From contig JBBDPC010000172.1 in the NCBI GenBank assembly GCA_040876735.1, positions 1 to 10,299 of the forward strand: a DNA stretch of 10,299 bases, written 5' to 3'. The stretch's first letter is position 1. Every line of letters starts with the position of its first letter. The notes below the pieces were generated by a model. It was not told the DNA's origin. It was given only the letters and a program-made list of their open reading frames with translations, and made no database searches. The position numbers and the translations under genes are program-made. This DNA comes from Natronomicrosphaera sp040876735 (GTDB taxonomy: Bacteria; Planctomycetota; Phycisphaerae; Phycisphaerales; Phycisphaeraceae). Of this stretch, positions 1-8,663 are shown one piece after another.

Positions 1-342
1 GGACGCGGGCGGCGGCGAAAGGGTGACCGCTTCGACGGACCGGCGTCGTCGAGGAATGCAGACAAGGATGGGTTCGATGAGTGGACTGTTCACCTGCTTT
101 GCCATGATCCTGATGCCCGGCCGATCCACAGCGTTGCCGGCGCGGCGTGTGACGCTGGCCCAAGCGGCCCTGATGGCGGCCGTGCCGCTGGAGCGCCTGC
201 TGGCGGCGCTTGACACCGCCGTTGGCTCGCCGCCGACGGGCGCACTACCATCCTGTCTTGGCGATTGTCACCCGAGTCCCTGCGCCGCCGGGCACGAACC
301 TGTCGACGCCACGGCCCAAGCATCATCCCTTGGAGGTCATGC
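1..342. other. Left-edge region without a convincing gene
   Basis: No protein family is recognisable here on either strand. One + strand frame is open from base 2 to a TGA at 344-346 and could be read as the tail of an upstream gene or as a small ORF from GTG 23. Its first two thirds have fairly high GC at third positions, but this drops over the last 100 bases. Its product is a low-complexity mix of Ala, Arg and Pro with no domain I know. The last ~100 bases before 343 look like a leader ending in a good ribosome binding site. I see no terminator hairpin, RNA gene or repeat. Confidence 0.5.
332..336 (+). promoter_or_regulatory. Shine-Dalgarno site of the cytochrome b-like gene
   Basis: GGAGG lies six bases before ATG 343 and decides the start of the first gene. 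An upstream in-frame start at 265 would add 26 Arg/Ser-rich residues that do not resemble the hydrophobic N-terminus. Confidence 0.7.
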
Positions 343-1410
343 ATGAAGCCGGAAGTGATCAAGTCCATCGGCTGGGGGCTGCTGACCGCCGGATTCACGG
401 TCGTGCTGATCGTGATCGGCTCGCGCCGCTTGCAGAACTTTGACGCGGCGCTGGTCGGCTACACGTTCGCCACGCTCTTCGCCATCTTCGGCGTCACCTA
501 CCGCTACGCGATGTGGCTGCACAAGCCGCCGACGGCGCTCTACTTCAAACGCGGCTGGCAGATCTTCCTTCAGCCGCGCTTCCTGGCGCGCAACCTGCTC
601 GTCTGGGGCCAGCGCCTCGTCTCCGGCTTCGCCTTCAACCGTTTCATCTGGAAGCGCGGCAAGATGCGATGGGGGGCGCACTGGCTGATCATGTGGGGCT
701 GTGTCATCGCGGTGCTGATCACCTTCCCGCTCGTGTTCGGCTGGGTCCACTTCGAGATGGAAGAGAACCAGTACGACTACTACATCGCCTACTTCTTCGG
801 CTTTCCCGTGCGGCGGTTCCACGTCGATTCGTGGGAGGCGTTTTTCGTCTTCAGCGGACTGGTGTGGGCGTCGTTCCTGGTGATCGCCGGCGTGATGCTC
901 GCCTTCCGCCGCCGCATGCGCGACCACGGCGCTGCGGCCGTGCAACAGTTCGGCGAAGACATCCTGCCCCTGCTGCTGCTGTTCGCCATCAGCATCACCG
1001 GCCTGGCGCTGTGGGCCAGCTACAAGTGGATGCACGGCTACGCCTACGACTTCCTCGCCATCCTCCACGCCATCACCGTCATCTTCACGCTCCTCTGGCT
1101 GCCGTTCGGCAAGTTCTTCCACATCTTCCAACGGCCGGCCCAGCTCGGCGTCTCGTTCTATAAGGATGCCGGCGAACGCGGCGAGCAGGCCCACTGCGCC
1201 CGCTGCAACGCGCCGTACACCTCGCAGATTCACGTGGACGACCTGATCACCGTCGAGCGACAGCTCGGCTACCGTTACGAGATGGATGAAGCGACCGGGA
1301 CCGACCATTACCAGCGCATCTGCCCCCAGTGCCGCCGCGCCATGCTCGCGCTGGCGCAGGGCCGGCTGTGGCAGGCGGCGCGGACGACTACAACGCCCTC
1401 CGAATACTGA
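343..1410 (+). CDS. Cytochrome b-like (NarI-type) membrane subunit with C-terminal four-Cys motif
   Basis: This 355-aa integral membrane protein is the probable quinol-oxidising anchor of the redox complex encoded downstream. I count six membrane segments, near residues 8-28, 35-58, 113-135, 165-187, 206-226 and 235-256. The Arg/Lys-rich loop at 59-112 and the acidic loop at 136-164 put both termini in the cytoplasm by the positive-inside rule. Candidate heme-b ligands are H113, H231, H242 and H260; the stretch LPFGKFFH (253-260) resembles the last helix of NarI/DsrM-type cytochromes b. After the membrane domain comes a soluble tail with C285-x2-C288 and C327-x2-C330, which could bind zinc, a rubredoxin-like iron or an FeS cluster. 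No CxxCH heme-c site is present. It ends seven bases before the Mo-subunit gene. The NarI assignment rests on topology and a few residues, so the electron donor role is inferred. Confidence 0.75.
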   Translation: MKPEVIKSIGWGLLTAGFTVVLIVIGSRRLQNFDAALVGYTFATLFAIFGVTYRYAMWLHKPPTALYFKRGWQIFLQPRFLARNLLVWGQRLVSGFAFNRFIWKRGKMRWGAHWLIMWGCVIAVLITFPLVFGWVHFEMEENQYDYYIAYFFGFPVRRFHVDSWEAFFVFSGLVWASFLVIAGVMLAFRRRMRDHGAAAVQQFGEDILPLLLLFAISITGLALWASYKWMHGYAYDFLAILHAITVIFTLLWLPFGKFFHIFQRPAQLGVSFYKDAGERGEQAHCARCNAPYTSQIHVDDLITVERQLGYRYEMDEATGTDHYQRICPQCRRAMLALAQGRLWQAARTTTTPSEY

Positions 1411-1417
1411 GTGAACC

Positions 1418-3685
<2,268 letters not shown>

Positions 3686-3688
3686 CGC

Positions 3689-3716
3689 GAATCCCGAATC
3701 CCGAACCCCGAATCCC
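3689..3716 (+). repeat. Heptamer tandem array (GAATCCC, four units)
   Basis: Units GAATCCC at 3689-3695, 3696-3702 and 3710-3716, with a GAACCCC variant at 3703-3709, fill most of the 44-bp gap between the Mo-subunit and ferredoxin genes. It begins three bases after the stop codon. The array has no self-complementary arm, so it is not a terminator. Its function is unknown. Confidence 0.85.
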
Positions 3717-3729
3717 GAGAACCGACCCC

Positions 3730-4389
3730 ATGCCCGTACCCGACCAGTTTGAATTCTTCGTCGACCCCAACCGCTGCATCGGCTGCCAGGCGTGCGTGCA
3801 GGCGTGCGCCGAGTGCGACACGCACAAGGGTCGGCCGATGATCCACCTCGAGTACATCGAGCGCAGCGAATCGACGCAGACCGTGCCGGTGATCTGCATG
3901 CACTGCGACTCGCCGACGTGTGCCGAGGTCTGCCCCGCCGATGCGATCAAGAAGACCGGCGACGGCGTGGTGCAGTCGGCCCGCAAGCCGCGCTGCATCG
4001 CGTGCAGCAACTGCGTGATCGCCTGCCCCTTCGGCGTGCCGAAGATGCAAAGCGACTTCGAGATGATGATGAAATGCGACATGTGCTACGACCGCACGAG
4101 CATCGGCAAGAAGCCGATGTGCGCCACCGTCTGCCCCAGCGGCGCACTGTTCTACGGCACGCGCGAACAGGTCGAGCAGTTGCGGCGGCGCTCCCGGCCG
4201 GTCAATTCGTTCCAGTTCGGCGAGCAGACGATCACGACGAAGGTGAACATGATGGTGCCTTCTTCCGGCACGGCCGAGCATGTGGACGTCACCAGCGCGA
4301 TGCACGATGAGCCCGATGCCGGCCGGCGGGTGCGTCTGAACGTGCTCGAAGACAGCCTCTTTGAACCCGCCACGGATACCCCGGAGTAA
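3730..4389 (+). CDS. Four-cluster ferredoxin subunit (4x[4Fe-4S], DmsB/NrfC/NarH-like)
   Basis: This 219-aa electron-transfer protein probably connects the membrane subunit to the Mo subunit. Sixteen cysteines form four ferredoxin-type groups: C16, C19, C22, C26; C56, C59, C64, C68; C89, C92, C95, C99; and C116, C119, C131, C135. This is the arrangement of the DmsB/PsrB/NrfC class, in which groups pair across the fold to bind four cubanes. An extra cysteine, C29, follows the first group. The last ~70 residues lack cysteines and are not recognisable. There is no signal peptide, so it either stays in the cytoplasm or is carried out with a partner. The open frame extends far upstream inside the Mo-subunit gene, but that part is an out-of-frame shadow. 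ATG 3730 is the first start placing the first cluster near the N-terminus as in the family. A weak purine-rich site lies at 3717-3721. Confidence 0.9.
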   Translation: MPVPDQFEFFVDPNRCIGCQACVQACAECDTHKGRPMIHLEYIERSESTQTVPVICMHCDSPTCAEVCPADAIKKTGDGVVQSARKPRCIACSNCVIACPFGVPKMQSDFEMMMKCDMCYDRTSIGKKPMCATVCPSGALFYGTREQVEQLRRRSRPVNSFQFGEQTITTKVNMMVPSSGTAEHVDVTSAMHDEPDAGRRVRLNVLEDSLFEPATDTPE

Positions 4390-4427
4390 AGCCGCTTGCG
4401 GCGTAGCGCGCTTCCCACGCGATTTGC

Positions 4428-4432
4428 AGGAG
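4428..4432 (+). promoter_or_regulatory. Shine-Dalgarno site selecting the Rieske gene start
   Basis: AGGAG sits eight bases before ATG 4441 but only two bases before the in-frame ATG 4435. This favours 4441. A TTG at 4396 is also in frame but has no such site. Confidence 0.55.
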
Positions 4433-4440
4433 CCATGACG

Positions 4441-4986
4441 ATGCCCCCACGCAAACATGACGATGTGTCGCAGGCCCCCGACGGCCGGCCGATGAGCGAG
4501 CAGCCCAAGTGGCGGCAGGATTTTCCCATCGACGTGCCGCAGGACAACTACGTCTCCCGCCGGGACTTCACCAAGTTCATGGTGCTCACCAGCGGCGCGT
4601 TCGTCGTCGGGCAGGCGTGGATCGGCTTTCACAACCTGATGCGCCGCGCCCGCGGCAAGCCGGTGGAGCAGGCAATCGCCTCGCTTGACGACGTCCCGGT
4701 GGGCACGGCCATGAGCTTCCGCTATCCCAGCTACGAGCATTGCCTGCTGCTTCGGCCTGACGACCAGACGCTGGTCGCGTACAACTCCAAGTGCACGCAC
4801 CTGCACTGCCCCGTCCGGCCGCAGATGGAAGACAACACGTTGCAATGCCCCTGCCACAGCGGCTACTTCGACCTGCACTCGGGCCGACCTGTCGCCGGCC
4901 CGCCGCGCCGGCCGCTGCATCGGATCACGCTCGAAGTGCGCGACAACGTCATCTACGCCACCGGCGTGGAGGTGCAGACGGTATGA
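4441..4986 (+). CDS. Rieske 2Fe-2S protein with Tat-type N-terminal anchor
   Basis: This 181-aa protein carries a Rieske [2Fe-2S] cluster. Box I is CTHLHC (118-123) and box II is CPCHSG (136-141), giving ligands C118, H120, C136 and H139. C123 and C138 are placed to form the disulfide seen in bc1-type and other high-potential Rieske proteins. Residues 39-46 read SRRDFTKF, a close match to the twin-arginine consensus, followed by a hydrophobic stretch (about 47-62) with no clear cleavage site. I infer a Tat-exported, membrane-anchored protein with its cluster on the periplasmic side. A GPPRRPL segment after box II is typical of the fold. Its place in the operon suggests it is an electron-transfer subunit of the Mo complex, comparable to AioB of arsenite oxidase, where the Rieske subunit carries the Tat leader. 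The direction of electron flow cannot be read from sequence. Confidence 0.9.
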   Translation: MPPRKHDDVSQAPDGRPMSEQPKWRQDFPIDVPQDNYVSRRDFTKFMVLTSGAFVVGQAWIGFHNLMRRARGKPVEQAIASLDDVPVGTAMSFRYPSYEHCLLLRPDDQTLVAYNSKCTHLHCPVRPQMEDNTLQCPCHSGYFDLHSGRPVAGPPRRPLHRITLEVRDNVIYATGVEVQTV

Positions 4987-5252
4987 GCACCCGCCTCCCC
5001 CATCCGCCGCAGACGCCGCCGCGCCGGGACAAGCGGCCGTTCTCGCGCGAGCAGCGCATGACCATCCTCTACGGCATCCTCTGCTTCGTGCTCATCCTCG
5101 TCGTCGTCCAGCTCTGGCTGCTGACGGCGACGATGCACGCCTACCTCGGCGGCGACACGACGCTGATCATCCCCGCCGGCGTCGCCAGCGTCATCTGCCT
5201 GGCGTTGAACGTCGGGTTGCTGCGCTACCTGTACGCCATGGAACGTCCCTAA
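4983..5252 (+). CDS. Small two-TM protein (possibly DUF6755 family)
   Basis: This 89-aa protein has a Pro/Arg-rich cytoplasmic-looking head (1-26) and two predicted membrane helices, about 27-49 and 61-84, joined by a short polar turn. Its start overlaps the Rieske stop in an ATGA (4983-4986), so the two are probably translationally coupled. It has one cysteine (C34, inside helix 1) and one histidine (H52) near the outer end of the first helix; other histidines are limited to the head, so it is unlikely to bind heme by itself. It resembles, from memory, a family of short uncharacterised membrane proteins (DUF6755). I infer a structural or assembly subunit of the redox complex, for example a partner for the Rieske anchor. 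Function unknown. Confidence 0.8.
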   Translation: MSTRLPHPPQTPPRRDKRPFSREQRMTILYGILCFVLILVVVQLWLLTATMHAYLGGDTTLIIPAGVASVICLALNVGLLRYLYAMERP

Positions 5253-5277
5253 TTCACCGCCTCCCTTGAGAGCACCC

Positions 5278-6489
5278 ATGCCTGCCGCCACGACGACTCC
5301 CTCCGCCGCGCCCGCGCCTGCGGGCAATGCCTGGCAACTGACGCTGGCCACCGGCGCGTTCGCCGTCTGCTTCGCCGTGTTCGGCTCGATCTCGGCGATG
5401 ATGCCGATCGTGCGTGAACGGCTCGGCCTGACGCCGATGCAGGTGAGCATCGCCATCGCCCTGCCGGTGCTGCTGGGCAGCCTCGGGCGCATCCCGCTGG
5501 GCATGCTCACCGACCGCTTCGGCGGCCGGGCGGTGTTTAGCGTGGTGATGGTCTGCTCGCTGGTGCCGGCGGTGGTGCTGGGGTTTGTCGACAGCTATGT
5601 CGGGCTGCTGGTGTGCGGGTTTTTCGTGGGGCTGGCGCTGGCGAGCTTTTCGGTGGGCGTCGGCTTTGTCAGCGGCTGGTATCCGCCGCAGAAGCAGGGG
5701 ATGGCGCTGGGCATTTACGGCGCGGGCAATGCCGGGCAGTCGCTGGCGGCGTTCGGCTCGCCGGTGATCGCCGCGGTGCTGGGCTATGCGTGGGGGTTCT
5801 GGGTCTTCAGCATCCTCACCGCCATCTGGGCGGCGCTGTTCCTGGTCAGCGCCCGCAACGCCCCGCGGCAGGCGCCCCGCCGCACGCTGGCGCAACTGTT
5901 CGAGCCGTTGCGGGCGCCGATGAGCTGGGCACTGAGCGCGTACTACTTCCTGACCTTCGGCGGCTTCGTGGCGATGAGCATCTACCTGCCCACGTTCCTC
6001 ACCGACCTCTTCGAACTCACGCCCACCGACGCGGGCCTGCGCACCGCCGGCTTCGTGGTGCTCGCCACGTTCATGCGCCCCGTCGGCGGCACACTGGCGG
6101 ACCGCATCGGCGGGGCGACGATCCTGCGCTGGGTCTTTCCCGTCACGGCCGGGCTGGCGCTGCTGATGGCCGTGCCGCACATCGTCGCGTTCACCGTCGG
6201 GGCGCTGGGCATTGCGGCGATGATCGGCCTGGGCAACGGGGCGGTGTTCAAACTCGTGCCGCAATACTTTCCCACGGCCGTGGGCAGCGTGACCGGGCTG
6301 GTCGGCGCGGCGGGCGGCCTGGGCGGGTTCTTCCCGCCGCTGGCGGTGGGCGTGATACGTGAGCTCACCGGTTCGTACGCGTTCGGGTTCGTGCTGCTGG
6401 CGGTGGCGGCGATCGGCTGCCTGCTGCTGCTGGGGTACATGAATCCCCGCGACGAGCGTGCGCCGCTATCATCAGCCACGATCGGGTGA
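5278..6489 (+). CDS. narK: NarK/NasA-type MFS nitrate/nitrite transporter
   Basis: This 403-aa major facilitator protein should span the inner membrane about twelve times. It carries both nitrate signature motifs of the NarK/NasA family: GAGNAGQSLAAF (148-159) in the first half and GLGNGAVFKLVPQYF (317-331) in the second. R71 in GSLGRIPLG and R267 in MRPVGG correspond by context to the two arginines that bind the anion in E. coli NarK. LTDRFGGR (77-84) is the MFS loop 2-3 motif. Only one NarK domain is present, not the fused NarK1-NarK2 form. ATG 5278 is preferred over TTG 5266, with a GAGAG site six bases upstream. It lies 25 bp after the small membrane gene. It probably imports nitrate, or exchanges it for nitrite, for the adjacent reductase. 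Sequence alone does not distinguish uniport, symport and antiport. Confidence 0.93.
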   Translation: MPAATTTPSAAPAPAGNAWQLTLATGAFAVCFAVFGSISAMMPIVRERLGLTPMQVSIAIALPVLLGSLGRIPLGMLTDRFGGRAVFSVVMVCSLVPAVVLGFVDSYVGLLVCGFFVGLALASFSVGVGFVSGWYPPQKQGMALGIYGAGNAGQSLAAFGSPVIAAVLGYAWGFWVFSILTAIWAALFLVSARNAPRQAPRRTLAQLFEPLRAPMSWALSAYYFLTFGGFVAMSIYLPTFLTDLFELTPTDAGLRTAGFVVLATFMRPVGGTLADRIGGATILRWVFPVTAGLALLMAVPHIVAFTVGALGIAAMIGLGNGAVFKLVPQYFPTAVGSVTGLVGAAGGLGGFFPPLAVGVIRELTGSYAFGFVLLAVAAIGCLLLLGYMNPRDERAPLSSATIG

Positions 6490-6534
6490 TGGTGCGTTGT
6501 GTTCGACCGACTTCGTGATGATGATGGCGATGCC

Positions 6535-7506
6535 ATGTTTGAGGACACCCAAGGTCGACGCATCGGCTACCTGCGCCTCTCGCTGACCAAGGCGTGCGCG
6601 ATGCGCTGCACCTACTGCCGGCCGGCGCTGCTCAGCCAGCCGCGCGGCGAGCCGATGCTCACGCCCGACGAGATCGAACAGCTTGTCCGCCACCTCGTCC
6701 AACATCACGGCCTGCACAAGGTGCGCCTCACCGGCGGCGACCCGACCAGTCGGTCGGAGCTGACGCAGATCATCGGCCGGATCGCCGGCGTCGCGGGCAT
6801 CACCGACCTGGCGATGACGACCAACGGGCTGACGCTGCCGCACCGCGCCCGCGAATACGCCGAGGCCGGCTTGCAGCGTCTCAACGTCTCGCTGGACACG
6901 CTCGACGCCGAGCGGTTCGCCCGGCTTACCGGCGTGGACGGCCTGCCGCGCGTGCTGGAAGGGCTCGATGCGGCCGAGGCGGCGGGGCTGGGGCCGATCC
7001 GGATCAACAGCGTGGTCGTACGCGGGCAGAACGAGCGGGACCTGCCGAGCCTGGTGCGCTTCGGCGCCGAGCGCGGCTTCGAGGTGCGGTTTATCGAGCT
7101 GATGCCGATGGGGCCGTTGGCCGAGCAGTGGGCCGAGCGGTACGTGCCCGAGGCGCAGATGCGCGAGCAACTGGACGCCATCGTGCATCACTGGCAGCCG
7201 ATGGAGCAGGGGCACGACGCGGCCCGGCGGTATCGCGTGACGCTGGACGACGGGGCGCAGGCGATGGTGGGCTTCATCACGCCGATGAGTTGCAACTTCT
7301 GCGCCGCGTGCAACCGCATCCGCGTCGCGGCCGACGGCATGCTCTACCCTTGCCTGATGGATGAGCCGGCCCACACGCTGCTGCCGGCGCTGCGCCCGCG
7401 ATTCGACGGCGACCAACTGGACGAGTTGATCGCCACCGGCCTGGCGGGCAAGCGTGACGAACACCCGCACGACGGCTTTGTCGTCATGACTCACATTGGA
7501 GGTTGA
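6535..7506 (+). CDS. moaA: GTP 3',8-cyclase MoaA (radical SAM)
   Basis: MoaA turns GTP into 3',8-cyclo-GTP, the first step of molybdenum cofactor synthesis. The radical SAM cluster site is C21-x3-C25-x2-C28, and the C-terminal substrate-binding cluster site is C256-x2-C259-x13-C273 followed by R/N-rich context (NRIRV). The protein ends in Gly-Gly, which in MoaA enters the active site. Length 323 aa is normal for the family. The usual GGEP motif reads GGDP (67-70). I chose ATG 6535 because it gives a normal short N-terminus before the GR-x5-LR motif. An in-frame GTG at 6499 would add 12 Asp-rich residues and cannot be excluded, since neither start has a strong ribosome binding site. It begins the cofactor block and follows narK by 45 bp. 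Confidence 0.95.
   Translation: MFEDTQGRRIGYLRLSLTKACAMRCTYCRPALLSQPRGEPMLTPDEIEQLVRHLVQHHGLHKVRLTGGDPTSRSELTQIIGRIAGVAGITDLAMTTNGLTLPHRAREYAEAGLQRLNVSLDTLDAERFARLTGVDGLPRVLEGLDAAEAAGLGPIRINSVVVRGQNERDLPSLVRFGAERGFEVRFIELMPMGPLAEQWAERYVPEAQMREQLDAIVHHWQPMEQGHDAARRYRVTLDDGAQAMVGFITPMSCNFCAACNRIRVAADGMLYPCLMDEPAHTLLPALRPRFDGDQLDELIATGLAGKRDEHPHDGFVVMTHIGG
7498..7502 (+). promoter_or_regulatory. Shine-Dalgarno site of the CMD-like gene
   Basis: GGAGG overlaps the last two codons before the moaA stop and lies seven bases before ATG 7510. It fixes the start and suggests coupled translation. Confidence 0.7.
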
Positions 7507-7509
7507 CCG

Positions 7510-7911
7510 ATGAGCAATCCGCCCGATGCATCCAACGATCCGACGCCCGGCAAGCTGCCCAGGACGTTCAAGCAGTTCGTGAGCAAGTACCCGGTGCTGG
7601 GCGAAGCGCACCAGCGTGTGGGCAAGGAGGTGGAGACGCTGGGGCCGATGGACGCCAAGGCGTGCGCCCTGGTGAAGATCGGGATCAGTCTAGGCGCGGG
7701 GCTGGAGACGGCGGTGCGGTCGCACGTGAGGCGGGCGATGGAGGCGGGGGCGAGCGAGCAGGAAGTGGAGCAGGCGATTCTGCTGGGGATGAACACCGTG
7801 GGCTTCCCGCGGACGGTGGCGGCGTGGAGCTGGGCACAGGTGCAGTTTGAGCGCGACCGGGCCGAGCGGGGAATGGAGCGTGCCAGCGATGCCGACACAA
7901 GTGACCGTTAA
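7510..7911 (+). CDS. Carboxymuconolactone decarboxylase (CMD/AhpD-like) family protein
   Basis: This 133-aa, mostly helical protein matches the CMD family pattern: LGPMDAKACALVKIGISLG (44-62), then SHVRRAMEAGASEQEVEQA (71-89) and a GxP segment (98-100). The family includes gamma-carboxymuconolactone decarboxylase and the peroxidase partner AhpD. AhpD needs a CxxC pair just before the conserved histidine; here that region is ETAVRSH, and the only cysteine in the protein is C52. Thiol peroxidase or disulfide chemistry of the AhpD type is therefore unlikely. It sits three bases after moaA and overlaps moaD by 23 bp, so it is co-translated with cofactor genes. No role in cofactor synthesis is known to me for this family; function is unassigned. 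H72 is the only obvious conserved polar candidate. Confidence 0.85.
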   Translation: MSNPPDASNDPTPGKLPRTFKQFVSKYPVLGEAHQRVGKEVETLGPMDAKACALVKIGISLGAGLETAVRSHVRRAMEAGASEQEVEQAILLGMNTVGFPRTVAAWSWAQVQFERDRAERGMERASDADTSDR

Positions 7912-8143
7912 GCTGTTCGGGCCGCAAGCGAAGCTGGCCGGCCAGGAGGCGGTGGCGCTGACGCTGGACGCGGCCGCGCCGACCTGCCGCGACGTGCGTG
8001 CGGCGCTGGCCGAGGCCCAGCCGGCGCTGACGGCAAGCCTGCCCGGCAGCCGGCTGGCGGTGAATCACGAATATGCGGACGACGATCAGCGCGTCAGCGC
8101 CGACGACGAGGTGGCGTTGATCGGGATGATCGGCGGCGGGTGA
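7889..8143 (+). CDS. moaD: Molybdopterin synthase sulfur carrier subunit MoaD
   Basis: This 84-aa ubiquitin-like protein ends in GG (83-84), the tail that is adenylated by MoeB and thiocarboxylated to carry sulfur to MoaE. The N-terminal strand VTVKLFG and the EVALIGMIGGG tail fit the family, and the length is typical. The start at ATG 7889 overlaps the CMD-like gene by 23 bp and has GGAG ten bases upstream. GTG 7901 is an alternative, four residues shorter. With MoaE, encoded 109 bp downstream, it forms molybdopterin synthase, which converts cPMP into the dithiolene molybdopterin. No MoeB gene is visible in the window, so activation must be encoded elsewhere. Confidence 0.92.
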   Translation: MPTQVTVKLFGPQAKLAGQEAVALTLDAAAPTCRDVRAALAEAQPALTASLPGSRLAVNHEYADDDQRVSADDEVALIGMIGGG

Positions 8144-8153
8144 GGGTGAGGGA

Positions 8154-8231
8154 TGACAAGGTGACAAGGTGAGGGGGTGACAAGGTGAAGAAAGTCAACG
8201 TCACTCACCGTGTCACCTTGTCACCTTGTCA
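8154..8231. repeat. Inverted repeat of TGACAAGG octamers between moaD and moaE
   Basis: The 19-base left arm 8154-8172 is perfectly complementary to 8213-8231, with a 40-base loop. A third copy inside the loop, 8176-8188, is also perfectly complementary to 8213-8225 with a 24-base loop, so two exclusive hairpins are possible. The octamer TGACAAGG is repeated directly within each arm. No T-run follows, so it is not an ordinary Rho-independent terminator. It fills nearly all of the 109-bp gap between two genes whose products form one enzyme. It may be a repetitive element, or may tune transcript processing or the moaD:moaE ratio. Confidence 0.9.
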
Positions 8232-8252
8232 CGGCAACCAACGGGTAACGGC

Positions 8253-8663
8253 ATGCAGATAGACGTCCGGTTACATGAAGGCCCGCTGCCCGCGACGCCT
8301 TGCTGGTCGGTGGACGGGGCCGGGGCGGTGATGCGCTTCGAGGGCGTGGTGCGTCCGATGGAGCAGGGGCGACCGCTGGCGGCGCTGGCGTATGAGCAGT
8401 ATCCGCCGATGACCGAGCGCGAGCTGCACCGGCTGGCGGAAGAGGTGGCGACGGCGCATGGGCTGCTGGCGATCCGCGTGGTGCACAGCCATGGCCGGGT
8501 GCCGGTGGGTGCGGTGTCGTTTCAACTGGACGTGGCGTCGCAGCACCGGGCGGTGGGGCTGGCGGCGATGGATGAATTCATCAACCGGTTGAAGCGCGAG
8601 GTGCCGTTGTGGAAGCTGCCGGTGTTTGCCGGGAAGCGCGGCGCGGATGAAAAGACGCCATGA
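8253..8663 (+). CDS. moaE: Molybdopterin synthase catalytic subunit MoaE
   Basis: MoaE adds two sulfurs from MoaD thiocarboxylate to cPMP, forming molybdopterin. The 136-aa product has GAVMRFEGVVR (24-34), the early family motif, then HSHGRVPVGAVSF (78-90) and HRA (98-100). The pair K114 and K121 in KREVPLWK matches the two catalytic lysines of E. coli MoaE (K119, K126) in spacing and context. ATG 8253 is chosen over a TTG at 8226 because 8226 lies inside the hairpin arm and would add nine residues outside the family pattern. No good ribosome binding site precedes 8253; the hairpin ends 21 bases upstream. Its TGA overlaps the moeA start. Confidence 0.95.
   Translation: MQIDVRLHEGPLPATPCWSVDGAGAVMRFEGVVRPMEQGRPLAALAYEQYPPMTERELHRLAEEVATAHGLLAIRVVHSHGRVPVGAVSFQLDVASQHRAVGLAAMDEFINRLKREVPLWKLPVFAGKRGADEKTP

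Noticed and set aside
210..251. Possible sigma-70 promoter (TTGACA at 210-215, or TTGGCT at 222-227 with TACCAT at 246-251)
   Set aside because: TTGACA has no acceptable -10 box at 16-18 bp, and the second pair matches only four of six at each box; such matches are expected by chance and promoter rules in the likely host are uncertain.
5254..6264. 336-codon open frame on the minus strand
   Set aside because: It is antisense to the NarK gene, giving a Gln/Arg/His-rich product without any domain.
8154..8231. Rho-independent terminator or CRISPR array
   Set aside because: There is no T-run after the stem, the operon clearly continues, and the octamer units are too short and without unique spacers.
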